DNA of 63,371 bases from Candidatus Zixiibacteriota bacterium (GCA_016933955.1 JAFGTT010000001.1:1-63371), one strand, 5' to 3'; positions 15,825 through 24,604 are shown, counted from the stretch's first letter. Notes: generated by a model not told the origin, from the sequence alone. Translations and numbers: made by a program.

Positions 15825-18398
15825 TCAGTTTTCAGGACGAATAATAAAATTCAGATTATCCACCGAATCGCCACCTTCGATGGTTTTTATCTGGAAGGAC
15901 AGCGACGGCGGATCGGAGACATAGCCATATTTGGTCAATTGATCGGGATCGATGAATGCCTTGTACATGCCGGGAACCAGACCGAGGTGAAAATATTCAC
16001 CATCATTGAAGGTCGTGATATTATCTTCTTTTCCGGTGACTTCATTGATTACCATTATACGGATACCACCGACCCCGACAGTCTCCCCCTGCACGACTCT
16101 TTCCACCTTACCGGTAATTTCACCGGCCGTGACGATAGGGACATTGATGCTGGTGACGGTGTTGGGATTTATGGTTACCCGGAAATTTTCATGGGCCGGG
16201 CGAAGCATGGGATTGTCCAGGCTGTACTGGTCGATTTTCACGACATAATCATCGTAAGGTTTCAGACCATCATAGTAATATATATTTTCCTTGCCGCCGC
16301 GAACCGCCCGGGCTCCGCCGATACTGGCTTTCAATTCTGTCAGGAAGGGTTCGCCGATATCGTGAAGGCCGTTATAGTTTTCATCGAGAAACGGCCAGAC
16401 TACGGCCGTTCCCTGACCGACGCCGTTGCGCCGATCGAAGCGGAACGAGCCAGTTTCCTGATCAAAACGCACTGAGCCTCGCTGTGATTGGGTAACGATG
16501 GTCTGGGTCGGGGTGATATTGGCCCGGGAGGTCAGATTGGCGAAGCCGTTAAAGATATTGAAACTTATCATGACCATACCGTTTCCGGTCAGGGCGTTGT
16601 GCTCATAGCTGAGGGCCAGCTGGCCGGTTTTGAAAACCCGCTTCTGGAAATAGATACCGTATTTGGTGATTTGATTCGCGGTATGGCTGTAATCGATTTT
16701 AAACTGGGGGCGCAGCCATTTGACAAAGGCCGTCGAAAAAAACAACTGGCTGTTCAGATCTTTTTCCGACCGGGTCATATACTTCGAAATCTTGTAGTTG
16801 CCGAGATAATTAAGGTGCATTTTGTAAAGCGGCAATTTCAGCCCGTAATTCATATTAGTGATTTTATAGGTGTCGTAATTGTCAATGGAAAGCCGATAAC
16901 GGAGACCCAGGTAGCTTTTTCTGACCTTCAACGGGGACGATATCGACAGGGATATGTTGTTTTTCTGGTTAAGAGCATTCCAGAAATCGTTTTCCGAATA
17001 GTCAATATATCCGAAATTGATATTAACCAGTTCCGGATTGCTGTAATTAAGGCTGTACTCGGTTTTGTTGTCGGGTGAAAAAGAGCCGTTTAAAAGCAAA
17101 TTCCCCAGGAGCTGATAAGTCAAATCTCCCGCCATAATCATCTCTTCGCCCTCTTCGGGATTAAGCGGCACATCGGCGTTTACCCCCATTGTCAGGGAGG
17201 TGAAGAGGCCGTAATAAGTGTTGGCCTGGGCATAATTTTTATCCCCGTTCCTGGTCGTCATGGATCCGCCCGCCACTTCATATTCGAGACTTCCCTTGGG
17301 GATAAGATTGAAGGGAACCCGGATATACTGCTCCTCGGTCCGCACCTCGCCATCCGGGCCGTACATTTTTAGCAAGACCCGTGATGATCCGTAATAAACA
17401 TCAGTCAGGAAATGATAATCACCTTTCTGATCGGTATAGGCATAGTCGGTCAGGCGATTGTTAACATACAATTCGACTTCCCAGCCCTCGCCGGCATTAC
17501 CTGAAACATTGATTGTCTGGAAATACTTCCTCTGAATCTGGGGACGGTTGGTCAGCAGAACACCCTTAAGGTTGCGGTTCAACGAGCCGCTTGAGTTGAT
17601 TTCGCCCAGTTCCAGCTGAGTGAAGTAGCGGCTATTGTCGATAAAATAGTGCCAGCGGTAGAGCAACTGGCCGGGGTCGAAACCACTGATGCTGTTGACC
17701 GATCCATTCACCTCGATATCGCCGCCGAAAACCATGCCGCCCAATCCAAGGCTGAAATACTGCCCGGCGTTTTTGATGGGACTGACAGTCAATGACCAGT
17801 CGGCCACACCGCCCTTAAGCGTTTCCCGCTTATAGGGGATTTCATAAATGTCACGCGACAGGAGCCGCTCTTCTTTGAGTTTGTCATGGGCCGCCCGGCG
17901 TTTCATTCTCAGATAGGCAGGGAATTCACGGTCGAGAGGCAGATATACTTTCAATTCCGAAAAATTGAAATACATCATCAAATTGAAAATTTTCTGAAAC
18001 AGATCGATTTTAAGGAAGATTTCACGGTCCCCAAGATAAAAATCGCTATTTTCCAGGTCGGTCATTTTACCGAAACAGCGGATTTTCCGGTCGGATATAT
18101 TGATTTCAAGTTTATTATCTGATCTTAGAAATTCACCCTCAATTCGTCCCTTCTCGAAATTGGCATCCAGATTGATTTCCAGGAGGCCAAAAATTTCGAT
18201 AACCGGAATATAAATATTGGCGCCATCAAACTGCGCGACAATATCCTTATTGATAAGTTTGGGAACTTCAAACTTGACAATAATTTCCTCGAATTCCGCC
18301 GCCCGGATCGAGCCAGCCACGCCGCCCATTATCAGGCAGGCCAGCAGACCGGCAGTTATTCCAAGGGATATCGGTTTTCCTGAGCGCGCCCCTATCAT
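15825..18398 (-). CDS. Usher-like outer membrane assembly protein (chaperone-usher type)
   Basis: An 857-aa outer membrane protein, the length of PapC-type ushers. Signal peptide about 1-34. N-terminal region about 35-190 (EFEEIIVKFEVPKLINKD...) has the role expected of an usher N domain. A beta-barrel follows, with a plug-like Ig insertion marked by FQTINVSGNAGEGWEVELYV and YVNNRLTDYAYTDQKGDYHF, then RVPFNLIPKGSLEYEVAGG, which matches the usher pattern of vyvNG..i...dy.f...LIPkG..eYe.aaG. Ig/SdrD-like C-terminal segments (about 680-740 and 755-857) include FLDENYNGLHDIGEPF and GEITGKVERVVQGE. It lies 43 bp downstream of the PapD-like chaperone gene, which supports the call. It is divergent from proteobacterial ushers, so exact domain limits are uncertain. 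Confidence 0.75.
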   Translation of the reverse strand: MIGARSGKPISLGITAGLLACLIMGGVAGSIRAAEFEEIIVKFEVPKLINKDIVAQFDGANIYIPVIEIFGLLEINLDANFEKGRIEGEFLRSDNKLEINISDRKIRCFGKMTDLENSDFYLGDREIFLKIDLFQKIFNLMMYFNFSELKVYLPLDREFPAYLRMKRRAAHDKLKEERLLSRDIYEIPYKRETLKGGVADWSLTVSPIKNAGQYFSLGLGGMVFGGDIEVNGSVNSISGFDPGQLLYRWHYFIDNSRYFTQLELGEINSSGSLNRNLKGVLLTNRPQIQRKYFQTINVSGNAGEGWEVELYVNNRLTDYAYTDQKGDYHFLTDVYYGSSRVLLKMYGPDGEVRTEEQYIRVPFNLIPKGSLEYEVAGGSMTTRNGDKNYAQANTYYGLFTSLTMGVNADVPLNPEEGEEMIMAGDLTYQLLGNLLLNGSFSPDNKTEYSLNYSNPELVNINFGYIDYSENDFWNALNQKNNISLSISSPLKVRKSYLGLRYRLSIDNYDTYKITNMNYGLKLPLYKMHLNYLGNYKISKYMTRSEKDLNSQLFFSTAFVKWLRPQFKIDYSHTANQITKYGIYFQKRVFKTGQLALSYEHNALTGNGMVMISFNIFNGFANLTSRANITPTQTIVTQSQRGSVRFDQETGSFRFDRRNGVGQGTAVVWPFLDENYNGLHDIGEPFLTELKASIGGARAVRGGKENIYYYDGLKPYDDYVVKIDQYSLDNPMLRPAHENFRVTINPNTVTSINVPIVTAGEITGKVERVVQGETVGVGGIRIMVINEVTGKEDNITTFNDGEYFHLGLVPGMYKAFIDPDQLTKYGYVSDPPSLSFQIKTIEGGDSVDNLNFIIRPEN

Positions 18399-18441
18399 TT
18401 TCGTACCCGGCTAGTTATATCATATTCCTATCTTTTGGTCC

Positions 18442-19314
18442 TCAATGGACCGGTTCGGTTAAGGCGATACTGTTGCCCATAATCAATTCATCGGACGGGA
18501 TATCGGACCGGCCTTCGGTCCCGATGGCAACCTCGACTTTGAACGGTCTTTCGAAATTCCCCGGTTTGACCGGAAGATTAAGTCGACGCAGGAGACTATG
18601 GTACACGGCCAGGTCAATGGTGAGATCGGAAACCAATCGTCCCCGGTTGTCGATAAGTTTGCAATTGAGTAAGCCGACGTAAGAAACATTACCCCGATTG
18701 ACCATATCTAGGTAAATTTCGATGGTTGAATCCAGATCTCTGGCTTCGGTTCTAACCACTTCCAGTTTGGATATGAGATTACCGGTCCGATATTTCAGAT
18801 TGACGGCGGTTTGCATAATCATGTTCAGTTTAGTGGTGATCCGGTCGTCCTGACCGGCAACGGGGATTGAAGTTTGTCCTTCCTGGGATTTAACCATAAT
18901 CCGGGCCCAGTATTCGCCGTCGGCCAGATCCGCCGGCGGTTTGGCCAGGAATCTGACCACCTGGGTCGAATCGGGTTGAAGGATGAATTTCCGGGGATAG
19001 GCTTTAATCCATTCGGCCGCCGAGCGCGGGCCACTTACGGCTTCATCATCAATTCGCACCTTAACATTACCCAGACTGTCCGATTCCGGCAGGCCGAAAC
19101 TGAAATCGATAGATATTTCCTTTGGTTTATCGGTGGGGTTCTGGATGGTTAGTCTCCCGGTTTTCTTGGTATCCGAGAGAATCACTGATGTCGGGGCTAC
19201 CAGGACTCCGGCCGAGATGGTCGTGACCAGGACAGGAAAGAATACAATAAAAAAAGCAATCCCCCGCCATCCCGGGAAACCGGCAAAACGGGGGAGAAAT
19301 TTCTTGCGATCCAT
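18442..19314 (-). CDS. PapD-like periplasmic pilus chaperone
   Basis: A 290-aa exported protein (signal peptide with hydrophobic run AFFIVFFPVLVTTISAGV). The first Ig domain follows the PapD plan: VLVAPTSVILSDTKKTGRLTI, NPTDKPKEISIDF, then PRKFILQPDSTQVVRFLAKPPADLADGEYWARIMV. A second Ig domain covers about 165-285. Such chaperones hold pilin subunits until handed to the usher by donor-strand complementation. GAGG lies about 6 nt before the ATG. It sits between the DUF4402 pilin-like genes (upstream) and the usher (downstream). Two short inverted repeats in the 108-bp leader (near 19347 and 19372) may separate pilin and chaperone expression. Confidence 0.82.
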   Translation of the reverse strand: MDRKKFLPRFAGFPGWRGIAFFIVFFPVLVTTISAGVLVAPTSVILSDTKKTGRLTIQNPTDKPKEISIDFSFGLPESDSLGNVKVRIDDEAVSGPRSAAEWIKAYPRKFILQPDSTQVVRFLAKPPADLADGEYWARIMVKSQEGQTSIPVAGQDDRITTKLNMIMQTAVNLKYRTGNLISKLEVVRTEARDLDSTIEIYLDMVNRGNVSYVGLLNCKLIDNRGRLVSDLTIDLAVYHSLLRRLNLPVKPGNFERPFKVEVAIGTEGRSDIPSDELIMGNSIALTEPVH

Positions 19315-19422
19315 GTTAACCTCATCCTATGCGATTCCAGAGCTCCCATTCATGGAGCCCGTTACTATTTTCCTCCCAACAAGGAGGCCTTAAATCTCCA
19401 AAAAGTCAATTTCATTCTTTCG

Positions 19423-19980
19423 TCAGTTACCGGTATAAGCCACCGTTAAAATAATATCAGCCTCGTAGGCATCGGCCCGCTGATCGACAGTCGGATAAAC
19501 CGTGCCACCCATAAAGATCTGAAGGATATTATCGGTGGCGCCCAGATTATTGTCGGACAGGTTGTGCGGATCCTGATCGACAATGGCGCCCAGACCGTGA
19601 GCCGCCGGAGTCCCGGCCGCGGTGGTATCGAGATCAGCGTCGGTACTGCTGAAAGCGATCACCAGACGATCGGTATTGGTCGAATTCCAGAGGTAATCCG
19701 GCAGCTGGAGATGCATCGAGATTTCTTTGCCTCCGGCACCGGTAATCTGGAAAACGCCGGCCTCGGCAATAACGGTTTTATCCGCAGTTTTCGGAACCCC
19801 CTGAAGAACATCTCCAAAGGCCAGATCATGAGTGGCGGTTACAACCAGAACCGCCAGAACGTTGGCCGTGGCATTTCCGGTGGCGACATCCTGCGCCAGT
19901 GATGATCCGATAAAGACAAGAACCATCAATAATGTGAGTATTACTCCTGACGCTATTCGTATGTGTCTTACGTAGCGCAT
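19423..19980 (-). CDS. DUF4402 pilin-like protein A
   Basis: The start at ATG 19980 (one codon inside a TTG-initiated reading) has AAGGGAG 7 nt upstream. The 185-aa product has a signal peptide ending near SSLAQ, then the DUF4402 pattern: an alternating hydrophobic segment ATANVLAVLVV, LAFGDVLQGV, GVFQITGAGGKEISMHLQLP, NILQIFMGGT and the C-terminal LTVAYTGN. DUF4402 proteins are small Ig-like, pilin-like proteins. It lies 18 bp downstream of its close paralogue B and directly upstream of the chaperone gene, so a role as an assembled fibre subunit is inferred. Confidence 0.85.
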   Translation of the reverse strand: MRYVRHIRIASGVILTLLMVLVFIGSSLAQDVATGNATANVLAVLVVTATHDLAFGDVLQGVPKTADKTVIAEAGVFQITGAGGKEISMHLQLPDYLWNSTNTDRLVIAFSSTDADLDTTAAGTPAAHGLGAIVDQDPHNLSDNNLGATDNILQIFMGGTVYPTVDQRADAYEADIILTVAYTGN

Positions 19981-19998
19981 CAAATCACTCCCTTGATA

Positions 19999-20559
19999 TT
20001 AGTTGCCGGTGTAAGCCACTGTCAGGACGATATCGGCGGCATAAGCGTCGGCCCGCTGATCGACAGTCGGGTAAACGGTGCCACCCATGAAAATCTGCAG
20101 AATATTGTCGGCTCCGCCCAGGGGCGTATCCGGCAGATTATGCGGGTCCTGGTCAACAACGGCACCGCCGCCATGGGCCGCCGGGGTACCGGCCGCGGTA
20201 GTGTCGAGATCAGCATCGGTGTTGCTGAAGGCGATCACCAGACGATCGGTATTGGTCGAGTTCCAGAGGTAATCCGGCAACTGGAGGTACATCGAGATTT
20301 CCTTGGTACCTTCACCGGTTATCTGGAAAACGCCGGCATTGGCAATGACGGTTTTATCCGCGATTGCCGGGACACCCTGAAGAACATCGCCAAAGGCAAG
20401 GTCATGGGTTGCCGAAACGGCCAGAACGGCCAGAACATTAGCGGTGGCCTGACCGACGGCCACATCTTGAGCATTGGCTGTGACGGGGCCGAAAATCGCA
20501 AACAGCGCGATTAGTGCAATAAGCCCTGATAACTGTTTCATCCTTGAATTGAGATGCAT
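19999..20559 (-). CDS. DUF4402 pilin-like protein B
   Basis: A 186-aa exported protein; AGGAG lies about 7 nt before the ATG at 20559. The mature sequence differs from protein A at only about 18 of 147 positions by eye, including identical blocks PDYLWNSTNTDRLVIAF and TVYPTVDQRADAY, whereas the signal peptides are unrelated. It ends LTVAYTGN like its three paralogues. The pair looks like a recent tandem duplication. It probably heads a two-gene transcript with A. Confidence 0.85.
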   Translation of the reverse strand: MHLNSRMKQLSGLIALIALFAIFGPVTANAQDVAVGQATANVLAVLAVSATHDLAFGDVLQGVPAIADKTVIANAGVFQITGEGTKEISMYLQLPDYLWNSTNTDRLVIAFSNTDADLDTTAAGTPAAHGGGAVVDQDPHNLPDTPLGGADNILQIFMGGTVYPTVDQRADAYAADIVLTVAYTGN

Positions 20560-20893
20560 AGCCTTCTCCTTTTATGAGCTAAACATTTTGTTGTCTCAGT
20601 CCGCTACTATTGTTTCATATGGGAATAATCGACATCCGGCGACGTTTCTTAACGGTTTGAGACAAAAAAATAATGCAAAATGCCATAAATTTTGGCTGGC
20701 TATGGGAATGACCCAATAATCCCCAGCCTCGACTTATTTAGTGTTTTATTCTATTGGTATACAACAGATTATGTTATTACGGGAGAGAAATTAATTTTAT
20801 TCTGCGGAATCCGGTGTGGTGGCCGGGGGTGGCAGGATTTCTGCTGACAGGAAAAATTTCGTTAAGAAAATACGCCTAAAGCAAAAGACAGGC
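20560..20893. other. Intergenic stretch between DUF4402 genes B and C
   Basis: AT-rich, with no credible gene on either strand. It must carry the promoter for the B/A pair. No clear -35/-10 pair, riboswitch-like fold or strong terminator was recognised. Confidence 0.4.
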
Positions 20894-21367
20894 TCAATTA
20901 CCGGTATAGGCTACGGTCAGGACAATTGCCGCCGTGTAACTTCCTTTTTGCTGACGAAGTTTGGGGACAACCTGCCCTCCCAGCCAGATAACAAGGCCAT
21001 TGGAACCGAGGCGGTAGGTGATGGTATGCCAGGGATTGAGATCGTCATGACCAGGGCTGGTTTGATCCGGAGTGGCGCTGGAGTCCATGGAGCAATCATC
21101 ACTGCGAAAGATAAGCTGCATATTCCAGCCGCTGTAATTCATGTAAGTCGGTAATGTGAAATCTATGGAAATCTCGGAACCGGCTGTTCCGGTGACCAGA
21201 AATTCCGCGGCGGCTCCGGGAGTATATTTGGTTATTTGTTTGGGTATTCCCGGAAAGACATCGCCGAAGACAAGATAATTATTGATTGTGATAGTCTGCC
21301 CCGAGACGGGGATAACGAACATAGCCATGATAATAAAAAGTACGGGTATGATAATTGTTTTTCGCAT
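20894..21367 (-). CDS. DUF4402 pilin-like protein C (short form)
   Basis: A 157-aa exported protein; GAGG lies 6 nt before the ATG. Signal peptide about 1-23 (ending PVSGQ). It keeps the DUF4402 layout in shortened form: YLVFGDVFPGIPKQITKY, EFLVTGTAGSEISIDFTLP, LGSNGLVIWLGGQVVP, and the shared end LTVAYTGN. It is the most divergent of the four and lacks the long N-terminal alternating segment of A, B and D, so it may be a cap, tip or anchor subunit; this is inference. Confidence 0.82.
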   Translation of the reverse strand: MRKTIIIPVLFIIMAMFVIPVSGQTITINNYLVFGDVFPGIPKQITKYTPGAAAEFLVTGTAGSEISIDFTLPTYMNYSGWNMQLIFRSDDCSMDSSATPDQTSPGHDDLNPWHTITYRLGSNGLVIWLGGQVVPKLRQQKGSYTAAIVLTVAYTGN

Positions 21368-21463
21368 AATCGACCTCAGTAAAAGCTATCGAATATTTCA
21401 CGGCGAGTCAATATTGAAATTGGATGGGCTCGACGGACTGAGACCGTAACCTGAATCGATGTA

Positions 21464-21490
21464 AAAAGAAACCCCGGGGAACCCGGGGTT
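21464..21490 (-). terminator. Terminator after DUF4402 gene D
   Basis: Perfect stem AACCCCGGG (21470-21478) / CCCGGGGTT (21482-21490), 3-nt loop; TCTTTTTAC follows on the minus strand. It separates D from C transcriptionally, at least in part. Confidence 0.75.
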
Positions 21491-21532
21491 ATAGGACGAA
21501 ACGGAATATAATAATAAATCAAGGGAGGGATT

Positions 21533-22063
21533 TTAATTGCCCGTGTATGCCACCGTCAGGGTGACATCGGAAGCATAATCACCGCCGGTTTGAGAAATAG
21601 TCGGGCGAACCGTGCCTCCGATCCAAACCGTCATCTCTCCGGTGACTCCCAGATCGAGCGTTACCGGCCCATTGGGATTGATATCATCGACCGGACTGGT
21701 CTGTCCGCCTCCGGAGCCATCATCATACGAGGCGTCAGTATTGTTAAAATCGATAATCATGGTGGCCACCGAATCTTCGTGCATTAACCTATCCGGCAGG
21801 GCAAAATCCAGAGTGATTTCGGCACTGTTATCACCTCGGATCAGCCATTCGCCGGCGAAGCCGACATCGGCCTTATCGACCGTTTTATCTATTCCGAGTA
21901 AAACGGTTCCGAAGATGAGATCGTGTTCACCGGTAATTAAAATACCCGCAATGACGGTGGCGGTGGCCTGGATAGTCCCCGATTCCTGGGCCTGAAGATC
22001 GGCTGAAAGGTTCAGGATCAAGGTTATTGTAAAGACCGTTAAAAGCAGTTTTCTGGCAGACAT
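21533..22063 (-). CDS. DUF4402 pilin-like protein D
   Basis: The start at 22063 is preferred over an in-frame ATG at 22111: GGGGGAG lies 5 nt upstream and the 176-aa product then begins with a signal peptide (MSARKLLLTVFTITLILNLS, cleavage near LQAQ). Mature features: TIQATATVIAGILITGEHDLIFGTVLLGID, a central AEITLDFALPDRL, VTGEMTVWIGGTVRPT, and the C-terminal LTVAYTGN. First gene of the DUF4402/chaperone/usher cluster, followed by its own terminator, which would let it be made in excess as a major subunit. Confidence 0.85.
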   Translation of the reverse strand: MSARKLLLTVFTITLILNLSADLQAQESGTIQATATVIAGILITGEHDLIFGTVLLGIDKTVDKADVGFAGEWLIRGDNSAEITLDFALPDRLMHEDSVATMIIDFNNTDASYDDGSGGGQTSPVDDINPNGPVTLDLGVTGEMTVWIGGTVRPTISQTGGDYASDVTLTVAYTGN

Positions 22064-22111
22064 TTTATCTCCCCCGATAAATATTTTTTTTCCTGACAAT
22101 CCCTTTTGCAA

Positions 22112-22481
22112 TCGTGATGCCGAATTTCTTGCGGTGGCGCATGTTGTTGGTAGATAAGCGATTATTGGTTTATTGGTTTGCGGACAGGCCTTTTGACACC
22201 GGTCGGTTGTGGGATTTGCCCCATAGTCTCAGCTATTAAATCGTTACGGGACAATTTCTTGGAAGAATCCAACTGGTTTCTAATGAAATCGCTAACGGGT
22301 TTGGATGGCCTTTTTCAATTTTTCACCCCGCTAACGGCTTACCGGTCAGATAATAGGCCGTCATCACCGGTAAAAATAATTTATCCGATGGCTAAAGTGG
22401 TATGGGGAATATCCGATACCAATACCGGAAGCCGCTGTTCAAATTTTTAACAGCAACTTTCGATTTTATGGAGTGAGTGAG
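22112..22481. other. Divergent intergenic region between DUF4402 gene D and the propeller gene
   Basis: No gene is seen. It must hold promoters for both directions. A short tandem ATTGGTTT pair occurs near 22164. I found no convincing promoter pair or regulatory fold. Confidence 0.35.
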
Positions 22482-23966
22482 ATGATATCTCGAAGTGCAT
22501 GGAGCAATTACATCTTTATGGCCTTAATTTGCCTGGTCGTTTCGACGGGCCATGCGCAGGATCTTGTCTGGCAACATCACCACGGCGGTGTCTATAATGA
22601 AAACGGGTATGCCGGACTGGAGACAGGCGAAGGCGGCTATTTAATCCTTGGAAACACCTATTCATATGGGGCGGGTGGATTCGATCTGTATCTGCTGAAA
22701 ATATCCGCGGCCGGTGATACCCTCTGGACGCGGACCATCGGGGGGATCGATACTGATTACGGTTATGATGTCGTTTCATCCGGCAACGACGGCTATGTTT
22801 TGGTCGGTTCCACCCGATCTTTTGGAAGCGGTAAAAAAGATGTCTATCTTGTTTGTACCGATTCGCTGGGTTCTATCGTTTGGTCGAAAACCTACGGGGG
22901 AAGTGAGGATGATGAGGGGCGATCGGTCCGGCGGACGGGGGACCACGGTTATATAATATGTGGAACCAGTAATTCCTGGGGAGCCGGTTATTCCGACATT
23001 TATCTGGTGAAAACCGACTCGCTGGGAAATCTGGTCTGGTCGGAGACATTCGGCGGGACCGGCGGCGAGACCGGATATGCCGTTCGCCAGACAATCGATG
23101 GGGGTTATATCGCGGTCGGAGCCACGGGATCGTTCGGGACCGGTTACAGCAGTGTTTATGCGGTTCGGGCAAACGCCTCGGGAGACTCCCTCTGGGCCAC
23201 TACTTATGGTGGCAGTGGGGCCGATCTGGCCTATTCGGTCGAGATTGCCGGTGACCAGGGGTATCTTATTATCGGCGCCACCTCATCGTCGGGTTCCGGG
23301 TATACCGATGGTTATCTGATTAAAACCGATGCGAACGGAGTAGTTTTATGGGAAAAAACGTACGGCGGAACCGGTGATGACAGACTCTATCATCTTTGCC
23401 GGGCTCTGGACGGCACCTACCTGTTAACCGGAACGACCGATTCATACGGCGCCGGGAAAATCGATATTTATCTGGTCAGGACTGATCCGGCGGGTGATAC
23501 TATCTGGACTGAGACTGTCGGAGGCTCCAATTCAGATTATGGGCGTATGGTTTTTCAGGATCAACTCAACGATTACCTGGTTATCGGGGAAAGCTACTCA
23601 TATTCGGCAGGGGGGACCGATGTATTTATCGTCAAAGTCGGAGGTGAGACTACGCCGGTGCTTGACGATGATCCGGGGAATTTGCCATCCGGATATAAAC
23701 TGGTCCAGAATTATCCCAATCCCTTCAACTCCACGACCTCGATCGAGTATGCCTTACCGCGCCATGCCGATATCTCACTGACCATTTTCAATCTTCTCGG
23801 CCAGGTAGTTAGGGAGTATCGCCTTGACCGGCAGAGAGCCGGAGTCCATATTATCCAATGGAATGGAACCGACCAGGATGGTTATGAAGTGGCTTCGGGA
23901 ATCTATTTTTATCGTCTGTCGGCAGGCGAATATACCGAAACCAGAAAGATGCTGATAATCAAATAA
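22482..23966 (+). CDS. Secreted repeat (propeller-like) protein with FlgD-like C-terminal domain
   Basis: The start at ATG 22482 has GGAG 8 nt upstream; a GTG at 22473 would place the ribosome binding site inside the gene. Signal peptide to about residue 26 (STGHAQ). Seven repeats of about 50 aa follow, each of the form GGYIxxGxTxSFGxGxxDxYLVKTDxxGxxxWxxTxGG, as in bacterial beta-propellers. A FlgD-like Ig domain closes it (about 410-494), with QNYPNPFNS and ASGIYFYRLSAGEYTETRKM. Likely a surface or secreted binding protein; ligand unknown. Divergent from the DUF4402 cluster. Confidence 0.82.
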   Translation: MISRSAWSNYIFMALICLVVSTGHAQDLVWQHHHGGVYNENGYAGLETGEGGYLILGNTYSYGAGGFDLYLLKISAAGDTLWTRTIGGIDTDYGYDVVSSGNDGYVLVGSTRSFGSGKKDVYLVCTDSLGSIVWSKTYGGSEDDEGRSVRRTGDHGYIICGTSNSWGAGYSDIYLVKTDSLGNLVWSETFGGTGGETGYAVRQTIDGGYIAVGATGSFGTGYSSVYAVRANASGDSLWATTYGGSGADLAYSVEIAGDQGYLIIGATSSSGSGYTDGYLIKTDANGVVLWEKTYGGTGDDRLYHLCRALDGTYLLTGTTDSYGAGKIDIYLVRTDPAGDTIWTETVGGSNSDYGRMVFQDQLNDYLVIGESYSYSAGGTDVFIVKVGGETTPVLDDDPGNLPSGYKLVQNYPNPFNSTTSIEYALPRHADISLTIFNLLGQVVREYRLDRQRAGVHIIQWNGTDQDGYEVASGIYFYRLSAGEYTETRKMLIIK

Positions 23967-24003
23967 TCCAAAAATTCCGACACCGCCATCATATCGGGCG
24001 GAA

Positions 24004-24240
24004 TTAATGTCCAAAAAGCGAGTAATTCTTAATACAGGGTGCGGGTCGCCCCAGCATTAACGGCAGTTCGGCCAGAGATGGGCAGCATTTCTTTATTATT
24101 GCGATAGATTCAACCGGGGCATCCGCCGCTGACCCCGATTCGGATGCAAATGCCATAGCCATCATCGTCAGACAGGGACTGGCGCACATTATCAAATACA
24201 GCACCATGATGCAAAAAATGACGATAGCGATCCTGAGCAT
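24004..24240 (-). CDS. Small exported or membrane protein (78 aa)
   Basis: I do not recognise it. GGGAG lies 6 nt before the ATG, and the N terminus is a strongly hydrophobic run (LRIAIVIFCIMVLYLIMCAS) that could be a signal or membrane anchor. The rest contains CCPSLAELPLMLG and four further Cys. It lies convergent to the propeller gene. Small size makes a chance ORF possible. Confidence 0.45.
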   Translation of the reverse strand: MLRIAIVIFCIMVLYLIMCASPCLTMMAMAFASESGSAADAPVESIAIIKKCCPSLAELPLMLGRPAPCIKNYSLFGH

Positions 24241-24537
24241 TTTGGCTCCCTTCTCATGATCCGGTCTGTTTAATCAGGCTGTCGGCTCACCGATTTGAGG
24301 CAGACAGTATGGCGGGCCCGATTAATTATGTCCGGCACCATGAAACCTATTGCCAGATATATTTATGAAGAATTATGATACAAACATTGTGCCAATACGC
24401 CTGGTCGATCAAATCGGCAGTGTAAGTCGTTGTCCGGCAAGATAATTATAATTGGCAATGGTCTTTCAGCCGGATTCGTTCGTAGTTTTTTACGAAAAAA
24501 CGATACCCTGATACAATTACTGCGATATGATTCATGC
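24241..24537. other. Intergenic stretch upstream of the small membrane protein gene
   Basis: No gene or regulatory structure could be supported apart from the terminator at its edge (24538-24563). Confidence 0.35.
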
Positions 24538-24563
24538 GAAAAGAGCCGTCATTGCGACGGCTC
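24538..24563 (-). terminator. Terminator of the large subtilase gene
   Basis: Perfect stem GAGCCGTC (24543-24550) / GACGGCTC (24556-24563), 5-nt loop; TTTTCGC follows on the minus strand. Confidence 0.8.
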
Positions 24564-24604
24564 CTGTCAGTGATTGTTTTCGGGAATAATATGTGATGAT
24601 TCGG

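Noticed and set aside
20830-20848. A GG-N10-GC sigma-54-like promoter
   Set aside because: It points rightward, where no plus-strand gene starts for over 1.5 kb, and the remaining consensus is weak.
22112-22481. A riboswitch or c-di-GMP-type leader controlling the pilin cluster
   Set aside because: I looked for conserved riboswitch cores in the leaders at 20560-20893 and 22112-22481 and could not recognise any.
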